A DNA stretch of 13,680 nucleotides, from positions 1 to 13,680 of the forward strand of contig JAHRVJ010000167.1 of the NCBI GenBank assembly GCA_019090765.1, given 5' to 3'. The notes beneath the pieces are model-generated. The model saw only the letters and a list, made by a program, of their open reading frames with translations, was not told where the DNA came from and did not search any database. Of the stretch, positions 1 to 7,443 are shown one piece after another. Each line of letters starts with the position of its first letter. Within the stretch, counting starts at the first letter, position 1. The position numbers were made by a program, and so were the translations under genes. The DNA comes from Ilumatobacteraceae bacterium. GTDB taxonomy: Bacteria; Actinomycetota; Acidimicrobiia; Acidimicrobiales; Ilumatobacteraceae.

Positions 1-1
1 C

Positions 2-283
2 GATTCGGAAATCGAACTAAGAGTGGCTGGCCTCGCTGGAGTGAGTTCCGGTGCCAAGGCGGTAATTCTGAATGTCACTGCGGCCAACGCGGCATCGGAT
101 ACATACGTCACGGTCTACCCGAACGGCGTCGCTCGGCCGGACGCTTCGAGCTTGAACATTGCTGGGGGCCAAACGGCTGCCAACCTCGTAGTCGCGAAGG
201 TTGGTACCGACGGAAAGGTTCGCCTGTACAACAGCGCCGGAAGCGTCAGCCTTATCGCTGATGTCACGGGCTACTTCATTTAG
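2..283 (+). CDS. C-terminal end of a secreted/surface protein with an Actinobacteria-type 'DVTGYF' beta domain (5' truncated by the window)
   Basis: The reading frame is open from the first base to a TAG at 281-283, so the GTG at position 23 is probably internal and the gene begins outside the window. The 93 visible residues follow a pattern recognised in many secreted actinobacterial proteins: an 'AVILNVTAAN' strand, 'TVYPNG', an 'ASSLN' segment, 'ANLVVAKVG', 'DGKVRLYNSAG', and the closing 'LIADVTGYF'. In such proteins this unit commonly forms the C-terminal, extracytoplasmic end, often repeated. No enzymatic residue can be assigned, and no signal peptide can be judged because the N-terminus is missing. 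The protein ends one residue after the GYF motif, as is usual for the family. A related but decayed tail appears at 7419-7547. The role is unknown; an adhesive or structural surface role is inference only. Confidence 0.8.
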   Translation, partial: DSEIELRVAGLAGVSSGAKAVILNVTAANAASDTYVTVYPNGVARPDASSLNIAGGQTAANLVVAKVGTDGKVRLYNSAGSVSLIADVTGYFI

Positions 284-324
284 GCGCCACAGTTGTCACT
301 CATAGCTCGGTAGCGTCACCGGCG

Positions 325-1407
325 ATGACCGACACCTCGACGGAGTTCTCCGATGCCGCCGAGCGGCACAGCAAACTGTTGGGTATCAAGCTGCGGGCTT
401 TGGTCGCGGATCACTTGGGTAACGAAGTCGACGCCGAAGTGCAGAAGTTCCCGAACGGTGCCGCAATGGTGCTCGACGGAGTGGCCTGGGTGCTGGCCGA
501 AACTTCGTTGCTTGGGGCGCCGCTCAGTTGGGCGATACGCCATGACGCCAATTCGCTGGAGTTGGTCGTCGACACCGATCCTGGCCCTCTGGTGCGCCGT
601 GCGGAACGGTTCGCGTATCCGATTTCACTTTGGAAAGCTGACGGTCGGTCGCTGCTGAGGGCCAGTGCCGAACAACTTCCAGAGGTGCCCGTAGCGGCGG
701 CGGCGCATCTTGACTTGTGCGACGTAATCGAATCGGCCGGCGCCACGGTGAATGTCGAACACGGCGTTGTCGTTGGCGAGGTTCGTGGCCTCGAGGTGTG
801 TCGGGTGGTCGACCAACCCACCGTCGGACTATTTGCCGAACTTGGCGATGTCCCTCAAGTGCCGTCTGATTCACCTGAAGACCTTGAACAAGCGATTCGC
901 GATCGCAGCGATCGCGAATCGGCGGGAGTGCAACTCGAAGTAGGAGTAGGGGCCAACGACCGCGAGGCATTCCAAATGCTGCACGGCGACCTGCCCACAG
1001 TTGAAGCGCTCCGCGGTGTTGTCGACGCAGTTAAACGGCACCGCTCGCCTGATGCACAGCAGCACCCATTGAACCGTTTGGCGCAAGAGCGGTACCTGCG
1101 CTGGCGGCTCGAACAAGATCCAGACTTAGTCGGCGCGGCGTCGGTTTTGCCCGCCGAACCGCCAGTGCCTCGTCCGAATCTCAAAGACGCGATGCCATGC
1201 GTCGCCCTGGCAAACGGCGATGGCGCCTCACGAATCGTGGTTTGCACGGTGGGCGTCGATCTTGAGCTGATGCCGTTTGTGGCCGATGTTCAGGCCACAT
1301 TCGACGAGCCAGTAGTGATTGTCGCTCCGCCACGCGATCTGCTCCCCATCACCCGCGACCTGGCAGCGATCCTCGAAACACCGGTCGAGTTTCAGGCCGT
1401 CGGCTGA
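325..1407 (+). CDS. Uncharacterised 360-residue protein upstream of prfA
   Basis: I do not recognise this protein. It begins at an ATG with no clear Shine-Dalgarno sequence, 41 nt after the preceding gene, and ends 32 nt before prfA, so it could be co-transcribed with it. There is no signal peptide and no membrane segment, which points to a cytoplasmic protein. Residues 1-175 look like mixed alpha/beta sequence. Residues about 176-210 form an acidic, charged, probably flexible linker, and this stretch is encoded by a perfect 29-bp palindrome. Residues about 245-266 (HPLNRLAQERYLRWRLEQDP) look like a compact conserved helix, followed by a Pro-rich 'PAEPPVPRPNLKD' segment. The C-terminal 60 residues ('RIVVCTVGVDLELMPF', 'VVIVAPPRD') look like alternating strands and helices. 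Codon usage resembles the neighbours and the frame is long and uninterrupted, so it is very likely a real gene. Function is unknown. Confidence 0.85.
   Translation: MTDTSTEFSDAAERHSKLLGIKLRALVADHLGNEVDAEVQKFPNGAAMVLDGVAWVLAETSLLGAPLSWAIRHDANSLELVVDTDPGPLVRRAERFAYPISLWKADGRSLLRASAEQLPEVPVAAAAHLDLCDVIESAGATVNVEHGVVVGEVRGLEVCRVVDQPTVGLFAELGDVPQVPSDSPEDLEQAIRDRSDRESAGVQLEVGVGANDREAFQMLHGDLPTVEALRGVVDAVKRHRSPDAQQHPLNRLAQERYLRWRLEQDPDLVGAASVLPAEPPVPRPNLKDAMPCVALANGDGASRIVVCTVGVDLELMPFVADVQATFDEPVVIVAPPRDLLPITRDLAAILETPVEFQAVG
893..921. repeat. Perfect 14-bp inverted repeat with a 1-nt centre, inside a CDS
   Basis: Bases 893-906 (cgattcgcgatcgc) are the exact reverse complement of 908-921 (gcgatcgcgaatcg), separated by a single A at 907. 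Each arm contains the octamer GCGATCGC (899-906 and 908-915), itself palindromic. The element lies in frame in the uncharacterised gene and encodes residues about 190-199, in a charged linker-like part of the protein. No T-run follows it, so it is not a typical intrinsic terminator. Confidence 0.85.
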
Positions 1408-1439
1408 CAGCGCTCAGCGACCATTAACCTCCACTCGCA

Positions 1440-2519
1440 ATGCTGCAGCGTCTTCGCCAAGTAAACGATGAGTACCAGACGCTTGAACAGCAACTTGCTG
1501 ACCCTGAAGTTCTGGCTGACCCGCAACAGCTAAGGATGCTCTCGAAGCGCTACACCGAACTAGGTCCGGTGATCGAGGCATTCCGCAAGCACGAATCGCG
1601 TCGCGAAGATGCTGAGACCGCGCGGGAAATGCTCGAAGGCGCTAGCGGCGACGAGCGCGACATGCTGATGGCCGAGATCGAGTCTGCCAACACTGAGGTA
1701 GCTCAACTCGAGGATGAATTGCGCGAGCTGATGCTCCCGAAGGATCCTTACGACGGCAAGAACGTGATCATGGAGATTCGCGGCGCCGAAGGTGGGGAGG
1801 AGGCCAACCTCTTCGCCCGCGACCTCTATGAGATGTACATGACGTACGCGGCAACAGCCGGGTGGAAGGCCACGACGCTCTCATCGTCGCTAAGCGACAT
1901 GGGAGGCTTCAACGATGTGACGTTTGAAGTTCGTGGTGCGACCGCATGGCGCAACCTCAAGTTTGAGGGCGGCCCGCATCGAGTGCAGCGAGTGCCGGTG
2001 ACCGAGAGCCAAGGACGCATCCATACTTCTTCTGCGACGGTGACGGTGCTACCCGAAGCTGACGAAATCGATGTCAAAGTCGACGACCGCGATCTTGATA
2101 TCGACGTCTACCGGGCGAGCGGCCCGGGCGGTCAGAGTGTGAACACGACCGACTCTGCGGTGCGCGTCACCCATCGGCCGACCGGGGTGGTCGTGTCGAT
2201 GCAAGACGAGCGGTCGCAGCTCCAAAACAAGGCCCGCGCCATGATGGTGTTGCGGGCGCGGCTATTTGAGCTGGCCGAGCGTGAGCGTAACGACGAGCTG
2301 TCGGCGGAGCGGCGCTCGCAGGTTGGCGGCGGCGGGCGCAGTGAGAAGATTCGCACGTACAACTACAAAGAGAACCGGCTGACCGACCACCGCATCGGGT
2401 TCACGTTGTATCGCCTTACGGCTGTGCTTGCCGGCGATCTCCAGCCGGTTGTCGATGCTCTCGCGGCAGACGAGCGCGCCCGCTTGCTGGCCGAGGGTGG
2501 CGAAGAACGGTCGGGCTGA
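1440..2519 (+). CDS. prfA: Peptide chain release factor 1
   Basis: Release factor 1 recognises UAA and UAG in the ribosomal A site and triggers hydrolysis of peptidyl-tRNA. The 359-residue product has the full family layout: an N-terminal helical domain (about 1-100), the codon-recognition region with the tripeptide PVT at 186-188 in the position of the RF1 'PxT' motif, and the catalytic GGQ at 230-232 in 'ASGPGGQSVNTTDSAVR'. The C-terminal 'SEKIRTYNYKENRLTDHRIG' (301-320) has IRTYN, typical of RF1 rather than RF2. An in-frame TAA at 1425-1427 means the start cannot lie much upstream, and the ATG at 1440 gives an N-terminus matching actinobacterial RF1 (VNDEYQTLEQQLADPEV). No strong Shine-Dalgarno is visible. 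prmC, whose product methylates the GGQ glutamine, follows 2 nt after the stop. Confidence 0.98.
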   Translation: MLQRLRQVNDEYQTLEQQLADPEVLADPQQLRMLSKRYTELGPVIEAFRKHESRREDAETAREMLEGASGDERDMLMAEIESANTEVAQLEDELRELMLPKDPYDGKNVIMEIRGAEGGEEANLFARDLYEMYMTYAATAGWKATTLSSSLSDMGGFNDVTFEVRGATAWRNLKFEGGPHRVQRVPVTESQGRIHTSSATVTVLPEADEIDVKVDDRDLDIDVYRASGPGGQSVNTTDSAVRVTHRPTGVVVSMQDERSQLQNKARAMMVLRARLFELAERERNDELSAERRSQVGGGGRSEKIRTYNYKENRLTDHRIGFTLYRLTAVLAGDLQPVVDALAADERARLLAEGGEERSG

Positions 2520-2521
2520 CA

Positions 2522-3397
2522 ATGCCTGATAGCACCGACGATCAAACGGTCTCGTGGCGAGCATTGCTCGCCGAGACGACTCAGTTGATCGGTGACAGTG
2601 CGCATGCTCGATGGTTGTGTGAAGTCGCTTCGTCATCCCCGTCTGGTGATGAGTTCATGGCTGAGATCGAGCAGTCCGCAACGATCAGAATGGTGGCGCA
2701 CCTCGAAGCGATGGTCGCCAGGTACCGCGCCGGGGAGCCGCTGCAGTACGTGCTTGGGGAGTGGACGTTCAGGCGGATCGAGCTGGCCATTGACCAGCGA
2801 GTGTTGATCCCGCGGCCTGAGACTGAAGTCGTTGCTGGCGTAGCGATCGAGAAAGCTGCTGCCGTCGGGCCGACGCGTACGGTTGCTGATCTGGGAACCG
2901 GGTCGGGCGCAATCGGGCTGGCCCTAGCTGACGAACTGCCGCGGGATGGCACCACAGTGTGGATCACCGATGCCAGCGTTGACGCGCTGAATGTCGCTCG
3001 CGCGAATCTGGCGGGGCTCGGCCCAGCTGCGCGCAACGTGCGCGTTGCTCACGGGTCTTGGCTCGATGCGTTGCCGGTCGACCAGCAGTTCGACGTGATT
3101 GTTTCGAACCCTCCCTATGTCGCGATTGGTTCACCCGATGTTGAATCATCTGTCACCGATTGGGAGCCTGCACACGCGTTGTTCGCAGGCCGTGATGGTC
3201 TTGATGACCTCCGCTTGATCGGCGCCGCGGCGATCGACCGGCTGCACGACGGTGGCTGGCTGGTACTAGAGATCGGCGCCGACCAGGGCAACGCGCTCCG
3301 CGAGTTGATGGCCGCGGTCGGATATGACGAGATCGAGATCCGCCCCGATCTTGCCGGGCTTGATCGGGTTGCGCTGGGCCGTCGTCCACCCGGCTGA
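2522..3397 (+). CDS. prmC: Peptide chain release factor N5-glutamine methyltransferase
   Basis: PrmC (HemK) transfers a methyl group from S-adenosylmethionine to the glutamine of the GGQ motif in release factors, which raises termination efficiency. The 291-residue protein has an N-terminal helical substrate-binding domain (about 1-90, with GEPLQYVLG at 71-79) and the family signature 'LIPRPETE' at 95-102. The Rossmann methyltransferase core has the SAM-binding loop 'DLGTGSG' at 123-129. The catalytic/substrate motif NPPY lies at 196-199 in 'FDVIVSNPPYV', and is diagnostic of N-methyltransferases acting on planar amide or amine nitrogens. Length and motif spacing are normal. It starts 2 nt after the prfA stop, so translation is probably coupled. 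Its 3' end converges on the reverse-strand peptidase gene with only 7 nt between the two stops, and no terminator is apparent there. Confidence 0.96.
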   Translation: MPDSTDDQTVSWRALLAETTQLIGDSAHARWLCEVASSSPSGDEFMAEIEQSATIRMVAHLEAMVARYRAGEPLQYVLGEWTFRRIELAIDQRVLIPRPETEVVAGVAIEKAAAVGPTRTVADLGTGSGAIGLALADELPRDGTTVWITDASVDALNVARANLAGLGPAARNVRVAHGSWLDALPVDQQFDVIVSNPPYVAIGSPDVESSVTDWEPAHALFAGRDGLDDLRLIGAAAIDRLHDGGWLVLEIGADQGNALRELMAAVGYDEIEIRPDLAGLDRVALGRRPPG

Positions 3398-3404
3398 TTG
3401 TTGC

Positions 3405-5522
3405 TCAGTCGGCTGATGCTTGGTCGGCCGCCGGGGTCGGCTCGTCGTGGTGGGGGAGCGACCGCCGTAAGAAGTCGAGTTGGTGGAGCAGGAGGTTTTC
3501 GGCGACCACCTCTTCGGAGGTCATGTGGGTGACGCCCACCAGCGGAAGAACCTCGTGAGGTCGGCCAGCTCCGAGTAGCGCGGAGGAGAGTTGCAAAGTG
3601 TGGGCCGCCACGACATTGTCGTCGGCCAATCCGTGAATCAACAGCAAGGGGCGGGATAGCTCCGGCGCCAGAGAGATCAACGAACTTGAGTCGTACGCGT
3701 CGGCGTTGACGGTGGGGTCACCCAAGTATCGCTCGGTGTAGTGCGTGTCGTACAGCCGCCAGTCGGTAACTGGCGCCCCAGCGACGGCGGCGTGGAACAC
3801 GTCCGGCCGCCTAAGTACCGCGAGCGCCGCGAGGTAGCCACCGAAGGACCAGCCGCGGATGGCGACGCGTTCAAGATCGATCTCGTCGAATCGTTCGGCC
3901 ACGTCGTGCAGTGCGTCAATCTGGTCGTCGAGCGGCGCGGTAGCCAGGTCGCCATGAATCTCACGCTCCCATTCGCTGCCGCGTCCCGGTGACCCGCGGC
4001 CATCAGTGACAACTACGGCATAACCCTGATCCGCGAACCACTGGGAAGTGAGCCAGGCGTTGTGGCTTCGCGTCACCCTCAATGCATGGGGCCCACCGTA
4101 TGGGTCAAGCAGTACCGGCAATGGGGAGCCGTCATGACCGTTTGGGAGTAGGACCGCGGTCGCGAGTTTGCGTTCGCCGGTCGACAAGATCTCGACGTTC
4201 GGAGTTACGAGCGGCTGTTCAGCGAACGAATCGATTGTCAGCCCACCGAGTGTGGTGACGTTGCTCCCTGGATTGTCCATCGTTGCTGAGCGAACGGCGA
4301 TTGTGGATCCCCCGACAGCAGCGCTGTGCATGCCTGGGCCCGAGGTCAGCTGCGAGATCTCGGCACCGTCGGTTCCGGGCCACTGCCATACATGGAGCTG
4401 AGTGGCATCGTCGATCTGGTTGGCCAGGAAGGTGACCACGCTGTTGTCGGTCGAGACCACGGAGCGAACCTGCAGCTCGGGTGGAGTGATTGGTTCGCCG
4501 TCAACCATTAGCCGCCGGGCCCCATCGCGGTCGGTTGCGGTGAGTAACTGGCCACCGGACAGCAGCGTGGGTGTACCTGGCACGAGCTCTACCCAGCAGT
4601 CGTCGTAGTCATGGGAGAGGACCGATGTCTCGCCGGTGCTGACATCAACCGACAACACCATCGAGCCCTGTTGATCGCGGGCTTGCACAAGGAGGACCAG
4701 TCCAGCTGCGCTCCACTCGACCGCTGCTAGATACGGGAAGAAGTCGTCGTCCCAATCGACATCGATACTCGACCCGTCGAGACCCAGCAGGTGAAGACTA
4801 GTTGTCGCGTTCGGTGAGCCCGCCGCCGGGTAGCGGATCGTTCTGGCCGGTTGTTCGGGCCGGGCGGCATCAGCAATCACCCACTCGGTAACCGCGGCGG
4901 TGTCAACCCGGCAGCTGGCGATCGTTGTGCCATCTGGGCTCCACCAGTACCCCCTGAGCCTGCCCATTTCTTCGGCCGCGATGAAGTCGGCGCGTCCCCA
5001 TGACACGGTGCTGTGCTCTTCGTTGCCGGCAAGGATGCGCGAAGATCCGTTCAGCTCGCCGATACACAAGTTGTCCCCGCTGACGTAGGCCAACCGCGTC
5101 GCCAGCGGGTCAGGCCGCGGGTCGAATACCGGGCCATCAACATTGATCGGCCGAGCTTGACCGGACAGCAATCCCGCGGCAAATAGTTGTCCGCCGAGGG
5201 CGAACGCGGCCACCGTTGCTTGCTCGTCAGTCGCGTAGGTAGTGATTCCGGATGCGCTTTCTCGAGCCCGCTCTCGCCGGGCTCGCTCTTCGGGCGGAAG
5301 ATCATCGTCCCCAGCCGACCCGAGCAGCGCCGCCGCGTCCGCGACCACTCGTTCGGTGCCTGTATCGGTGTCGAGCACCCAGAGCGAGTTGATCGGGTCG
5401 CTCCCACCGCTACTGCGCAGAAACAAGATGCGCTTGCCGTCGGTGGAGACCGAAACGTTGCGCGGTGCCCCGAGTGTGAATCGCTGTGTTCGGGCATATT
5501 GACGGGGGAAGGTGTCGGTCAC
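3405..5522 (-). CDS. S9 family prolyl oligopeptidase, dipeptidyl-peptidase IV type
   Basis: This 705-residue serine peptidase should remove N-terminal dipeptides, preferably X-Pro or X-Ala, from short peptides. Residues about 15-440 form the beta-propeller part, with repeated short 'VSTDGKRILFLRS'-like blades. The double glutamate E184-E185, just before 'GYWWSPDG' (191-198), matches the Glu pair that binds the free N-terminus in DPP IV and supports subfamily S9B. The C-terminal alpha/beta-hydrolase domain carries YGGPH (475-479, oxyanion tyrosine), the nucleophile in GWSFGG (Ser559), Asp634 in 'GLADDNV' and His666 in 'GVTHMT', so the triad is complete. No signal peptide or membrane anchor is visible, so it is probably cytosolic. 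The start is a GTG at 5520-5522. It lies 38 nt downstream of the nucleoside hydrolase gene on the same strand, a likely two-gene operon. The exact substrate is unknown. Confidence 0.92.
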   Translation of the reverse strand: MTDTFPRQYARTQRFTLGAPRNVSVSTDGKRILFLRSSGGSDPINSLWVLDTDTGTERVVADAAALLGSAGDDDLPPEERARRERARESASGITTYATDEQATVAAFALGGQLFAAGLLSGQARPINVDGPVFDPRPDPLATRLAYVSGDNLCIGELNGSSRILAGNEEHSTVSWGRADFIAAEEMGRLRGYWWSPDGTTIASCRVDTAAVTEWVIADAARPEQPARTIRYPAAGSPNATTSLHLLGLDGSSIDVDWDDDFFPYLAAVEWSAAGLVLLVQARDQQGSMVLSVDVSTGETSVLSHDYDDCWVELVPGTPTLLSGGQLLTATDRDGARRLMVDGEPITPPELQVRSVVSTDNSVVTFLANQIDDATQLHVWQWPGTDGAEISQLTSGPGMHSAAVGGSTIAVRSATMDNPGSNVTTLGGLTIDSFAEQPLVTPNVEILSTGERKLATAVLLPNGHDGSPLPVLLDPYGGPHALRVTRSHNAWLTSQWFADQGYAVVVTDGRGSPGRGSEWEREIHGDLATAPLDDQIDALHDVAERFDEIDLERVAIRGWSFGGYLAALAVLRRPDVFHAAVAGAPVTDWRLYDTHYTERYLGDPTVNADAYDSSSLISLAPELSRPLLLIHGLADDNVVAAHTLQLSSALLGAGRPHEVLPLVGVTHMTSEEVVAENLLLHQLDFLRRSLPHHDEPTPAADQASAD

Positions 5523-5560
5523 GGCTACAGCCTAGGAAATCAGCGATCCGCCGATGCTCG

Positions 5561-6535
5561 TCAGGTACTGAAGTGGGCGATCGATTGTGCCACCAGTTCG
5601 AATGCGCGATCAGCGTCGATGCTGGTCAGCACGTCGCAGTTGGGTGCGTGGCGCTCTACCAAAAGACGCCGGTCGATCACGGTCATGCCGCGGGTCAGTT
5701 CGCCGCTCACCTCGATGCTGACATGTTGATGCTGGCGCTGAAAGAGGTCTGGGTGAGTTAGTGCCAATACGGCGAGCGGGTCGTGCACTGCGGGTCCGTC
5801 GATCGATCCTGGCTCGTGGCGTGCCAGGTATGTCGCGGCAAAGAATCCGAACAGGTCGGACATGATGCTCGCGAGTTGACCCGGCATTGCGGTGATCTGG
5901 GCGATGCGCTCTGGCGTTGCTTGGAACTGATGAGTTACGTCGAGACCGGCCATCACGAGTTGCCCGCCGTAGTCAAATACGATCGACGCCGCCTCGGGGT
6001 CAGCCCAGATATTGAACTCGGCCATCGTGCTGCGGTTGCCGAATGTGCCGCCACCCATCAACGAGATGCCGGCGATGCGTTTGGCGATGTCGGGAGCGAC
6101 GCGCAACACGAGTCCGATATTGGTCAGCGGCCCGGTGGCCACGATCCAGATTCCCTCGTTGGCACGGCAGGTCTCGATGATGAACTCGACCCCGTGGGTT
6201 CCATCAAGTGCAGTGGTCGGAGGGGGAAGGTCAGCTCCATCGAGACCACTCTCTCCATGGACGAACGCCGCGAACTTCGGCTCGGCAACGAGTGGTCGCC
6301 CGCTACCGGAATGTACGGCGACGTCGATACCGAGCAGGTCGCGCATCACCAGCGCGTTGTAGGTGGTGCGCTCGAGCGGTGCATTACCAGCCACCGTCGT
6401 GATGCCGACCAGATTGGCATAATGCGCAGCCGCGACAATGGCGATCGCATCGTCGTGACCCGGGTCGCAGTCCAGCAAGATCGTTGGTCGGCGCGATCTG
6501 GTTTCGGTGTCTGCTGCTCGACGCACATCTGCCAT
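5561..6535 (-). CDS. Nucleoside hydrolase (inosine/uridine-preferring family)
   Basis: The enzyme family hydrolyses the N-glycosidic bond of ribonucleosides to give a free base and ribose, a step in nucleoside salvage. The 324-residue protein begins, after a basic 15-residue tail, with 'TILLDCDPGHDDA'. The aspartate cluster D22, D24, D28 and D29 is the family's Ca2+ and ribose-binding fingerprint. Further family motifs are 'TTVAGNAPLERT' (46-57), 'ATGPLTN' (133-139), 'LMGGG' (159-163), 'AEFNIWADPEAA' (172-183) and 'HDPLAV' (251-256), where H251 and D252 match the catalytic histidine and last metal-binding aspartate. Length is typical (about 310-330). No signal peptide is seen, so it should act in the cytosol. 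Base specificity (purine or pyrimidine) cannot be read with confidence. It is transcribed toward the S9 peptidase gene 38 nt away and diverges from the lipoprotein gene with only 38 nt between start codons. Confidence 0.94.
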   Translation of the reverse strand: MADVRRAADTETRSRRPTILLDCDPGHDDAIAIVAAAHYANLVGITTVAGNAPLERTTYNALVMRDLLGIDVAVHSGSGRPLVAEPKFAAFVHGESGLDGADLPPPTTALDGTHGVEFIIETCRANEGIWIVATGPLTNIGLVLRVAPDIAKRIAGISLMGGGTFGNRSTMAEFNIWADPEAASIVFDYGGQLVMAGLDVTHQFQATPERIAQITAMPGQLASIMSDLFGFFAATYLARHEPGSIDGPAVHDPLAVLALTHPDLFQRQHQHVSIEVSGELTRGMTVIDRRLLVERHAPNCDVLTSIDADRAFELVAQSIAHFST

Positions 6536-6573
6536 GACCCCGAGCTTGCCATCTCAACGACCAAACTGTCCGA

Positions 6574-7428
6574 ATGCAACCACACCGGGTATGTGCCGCC
6601 GCGACTGTCGCGATCATGTTTGGAGTCCTCGGTTGTGGTGGATCGGACAACGACGACACGATTGACAGCGCAGCAACAAGTCCGCCCGATACTGAACTAA
6701 CTGAGCCGAGCGATACCGAACGAGATGACGATTCGCGGTCGACGGCAGGTGAGGGTGGCGGACTGACAGTCGAAACTGACGGCTCGGTAACGCTTGACGA
6801 AGCGACCAGCACCGAGGTAGCCCCGACGCAACCGGTCGAGGCGACGGTGATTACCGCGGTGCCCGAGACAGGAGTGCCGGGCATCAACAGCACGGATTTG
6901 TTCTGTCGTTCATGGAGTGAGTTCGGGGGAACGTTTCAGGCGCTTGCTCTCGCCGCAGGATTTGCTACCGATGCCACCACGGCCCAACGTGCAGAAGTCG
7001 TGGCCTCGGGCACCCTCGTCGCTGCCGTCGCTGGGCTCGACGAGCACCTGCCGTCAGACCTTGAAAGTGAGCGGATCGCGTTGACCGTAGATTTGGTCGG
7101 GCCGTTGGCCCGCCGAGCCGAGCGGGCGCAAGCTGAGCTAGCGGCCGCTGAGATGAGCGCGCAACAGATCGACCAACTCAATGACATCTGGCGCGCGGCA
7201 CTCATCGAGGACGGGGTTGACGAGCCCAATATTGAATTGGTCATTCCCGCGGACCTCCAAACGGCACTCGGTGTGGCAGTCGACTCGTTCAGTTCGTCGC
7301 TGCCGCCGATCAACCGAGATCCGAGCCTGGTCACTGACGCCGCGATCCCGATAACCGACGTCTACCTCATCGAGAACTGCCCAGACCAGGGCACACTCGG
7401 CGGCAACGACATCATTGATCAGCCTTAG
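6574..7428 (+). CDS. Predicted lipoprotein of unknown function
   Basis: The 284-residue product starts with a short signal sequence: basic R5, a hydrophobic stretch at 8-19 and a lipobox VLGC ending at Cys21. It is therefore predicted to be lipidated at Cys21 and anchored outside the cytoplasmic membrane. Residues 22-100 are a low-complexity Asp/Thr/Ser/Glu-rich linker of the kind often seen between an anchor and a folded domain. From about 105 on there is a mostly helical domain beginning 'DLFCRSWSEFGGTFQ', with helices rich in Ala, Glu and Arg (about 135-210). The two remaining cysteines after the lipobox, C111 and C269 ('ENCPD'), could form a disulfide joining the ends of the domain. I recognise no family. 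The ATG is supported by the lipobox fit; no Shine-Dalgarno is visible. The gene diverges from the nucleoside hydrolase gene. Confidence 0.82.
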   Translation: MQPHRVCAAATVAIMFGVLGCGGSDNDDTIDSAATSPPDTELTEPSDTERDDDSRSTAGEGGGLTVETDGSVTLDEATSTEVAPTQPVEATVITAVPETGVPGINSTDLFCRSWSEFGGTFQALALAAGFATDATTAQRAEVVASGTLVAAVAGLDEHLPSDLESERIALTVDLVGPLARRAERAQAELAAAEMSAQQIDQLNDIWRAALIEDGVDEPNIELVIPADLQTALGVAVDSFSSSLPPINRDPSLVTDAAIPITDVYLIENCPDQGTLGGNDIIDQP

Positions 7429-7443
7429 CGCTCAGCGCTGATC
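7417..7443. repeat. Inverted repeat spanning the lipoprotein stop codon
   Basis: Bases 7417-7423 (gatcagc) pair exactly with 7437-7443 (gctgatc) around a 13-nt loop that contains the TAG stop (7426-7428) and the double AGCGCT palindrome (7427-7432 and 7434-7439). There is no T-run after it, so a role as an intrinsic terminator is weak. It overlaps the start of the remnant frame at 7419. Confidence 0.3.

Noticed and set aside
411..970. Reverse-strand frames of up to 148 codons opposite the uncharacterised gene.
   Set aside because: Arg/Pro-rich compositional shadows; the forward frame is longer, uninterrupted and fits the operon context.
3389..3420. Possible terminator between the convergent prmC and peptidase genes.
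   Set aside because: Only an imperfect GC repeat and a direct repeat of CGGCTGAT were found, with no clean stem or T-run; the stops are 7 nt apart.
5187..5729. A 180-codon forward frame antisense to the start of the peptidase and end of the nucleoside hydrolase.
   Set aside because: It covers two well-supported reverse genes and their gap, and shows no recognisable protein features.
5783..6700. A 305-codon forward frame antisense to the nucleoside hydrolase, continuing into the lipoprotein gene.
   Set aside because: The opposite strand has an intact enzyme with all motifs; the forward frame has Cys/His/Arg-rich, domain-less sequence typical of a shadow frame in GC-rich DNA.
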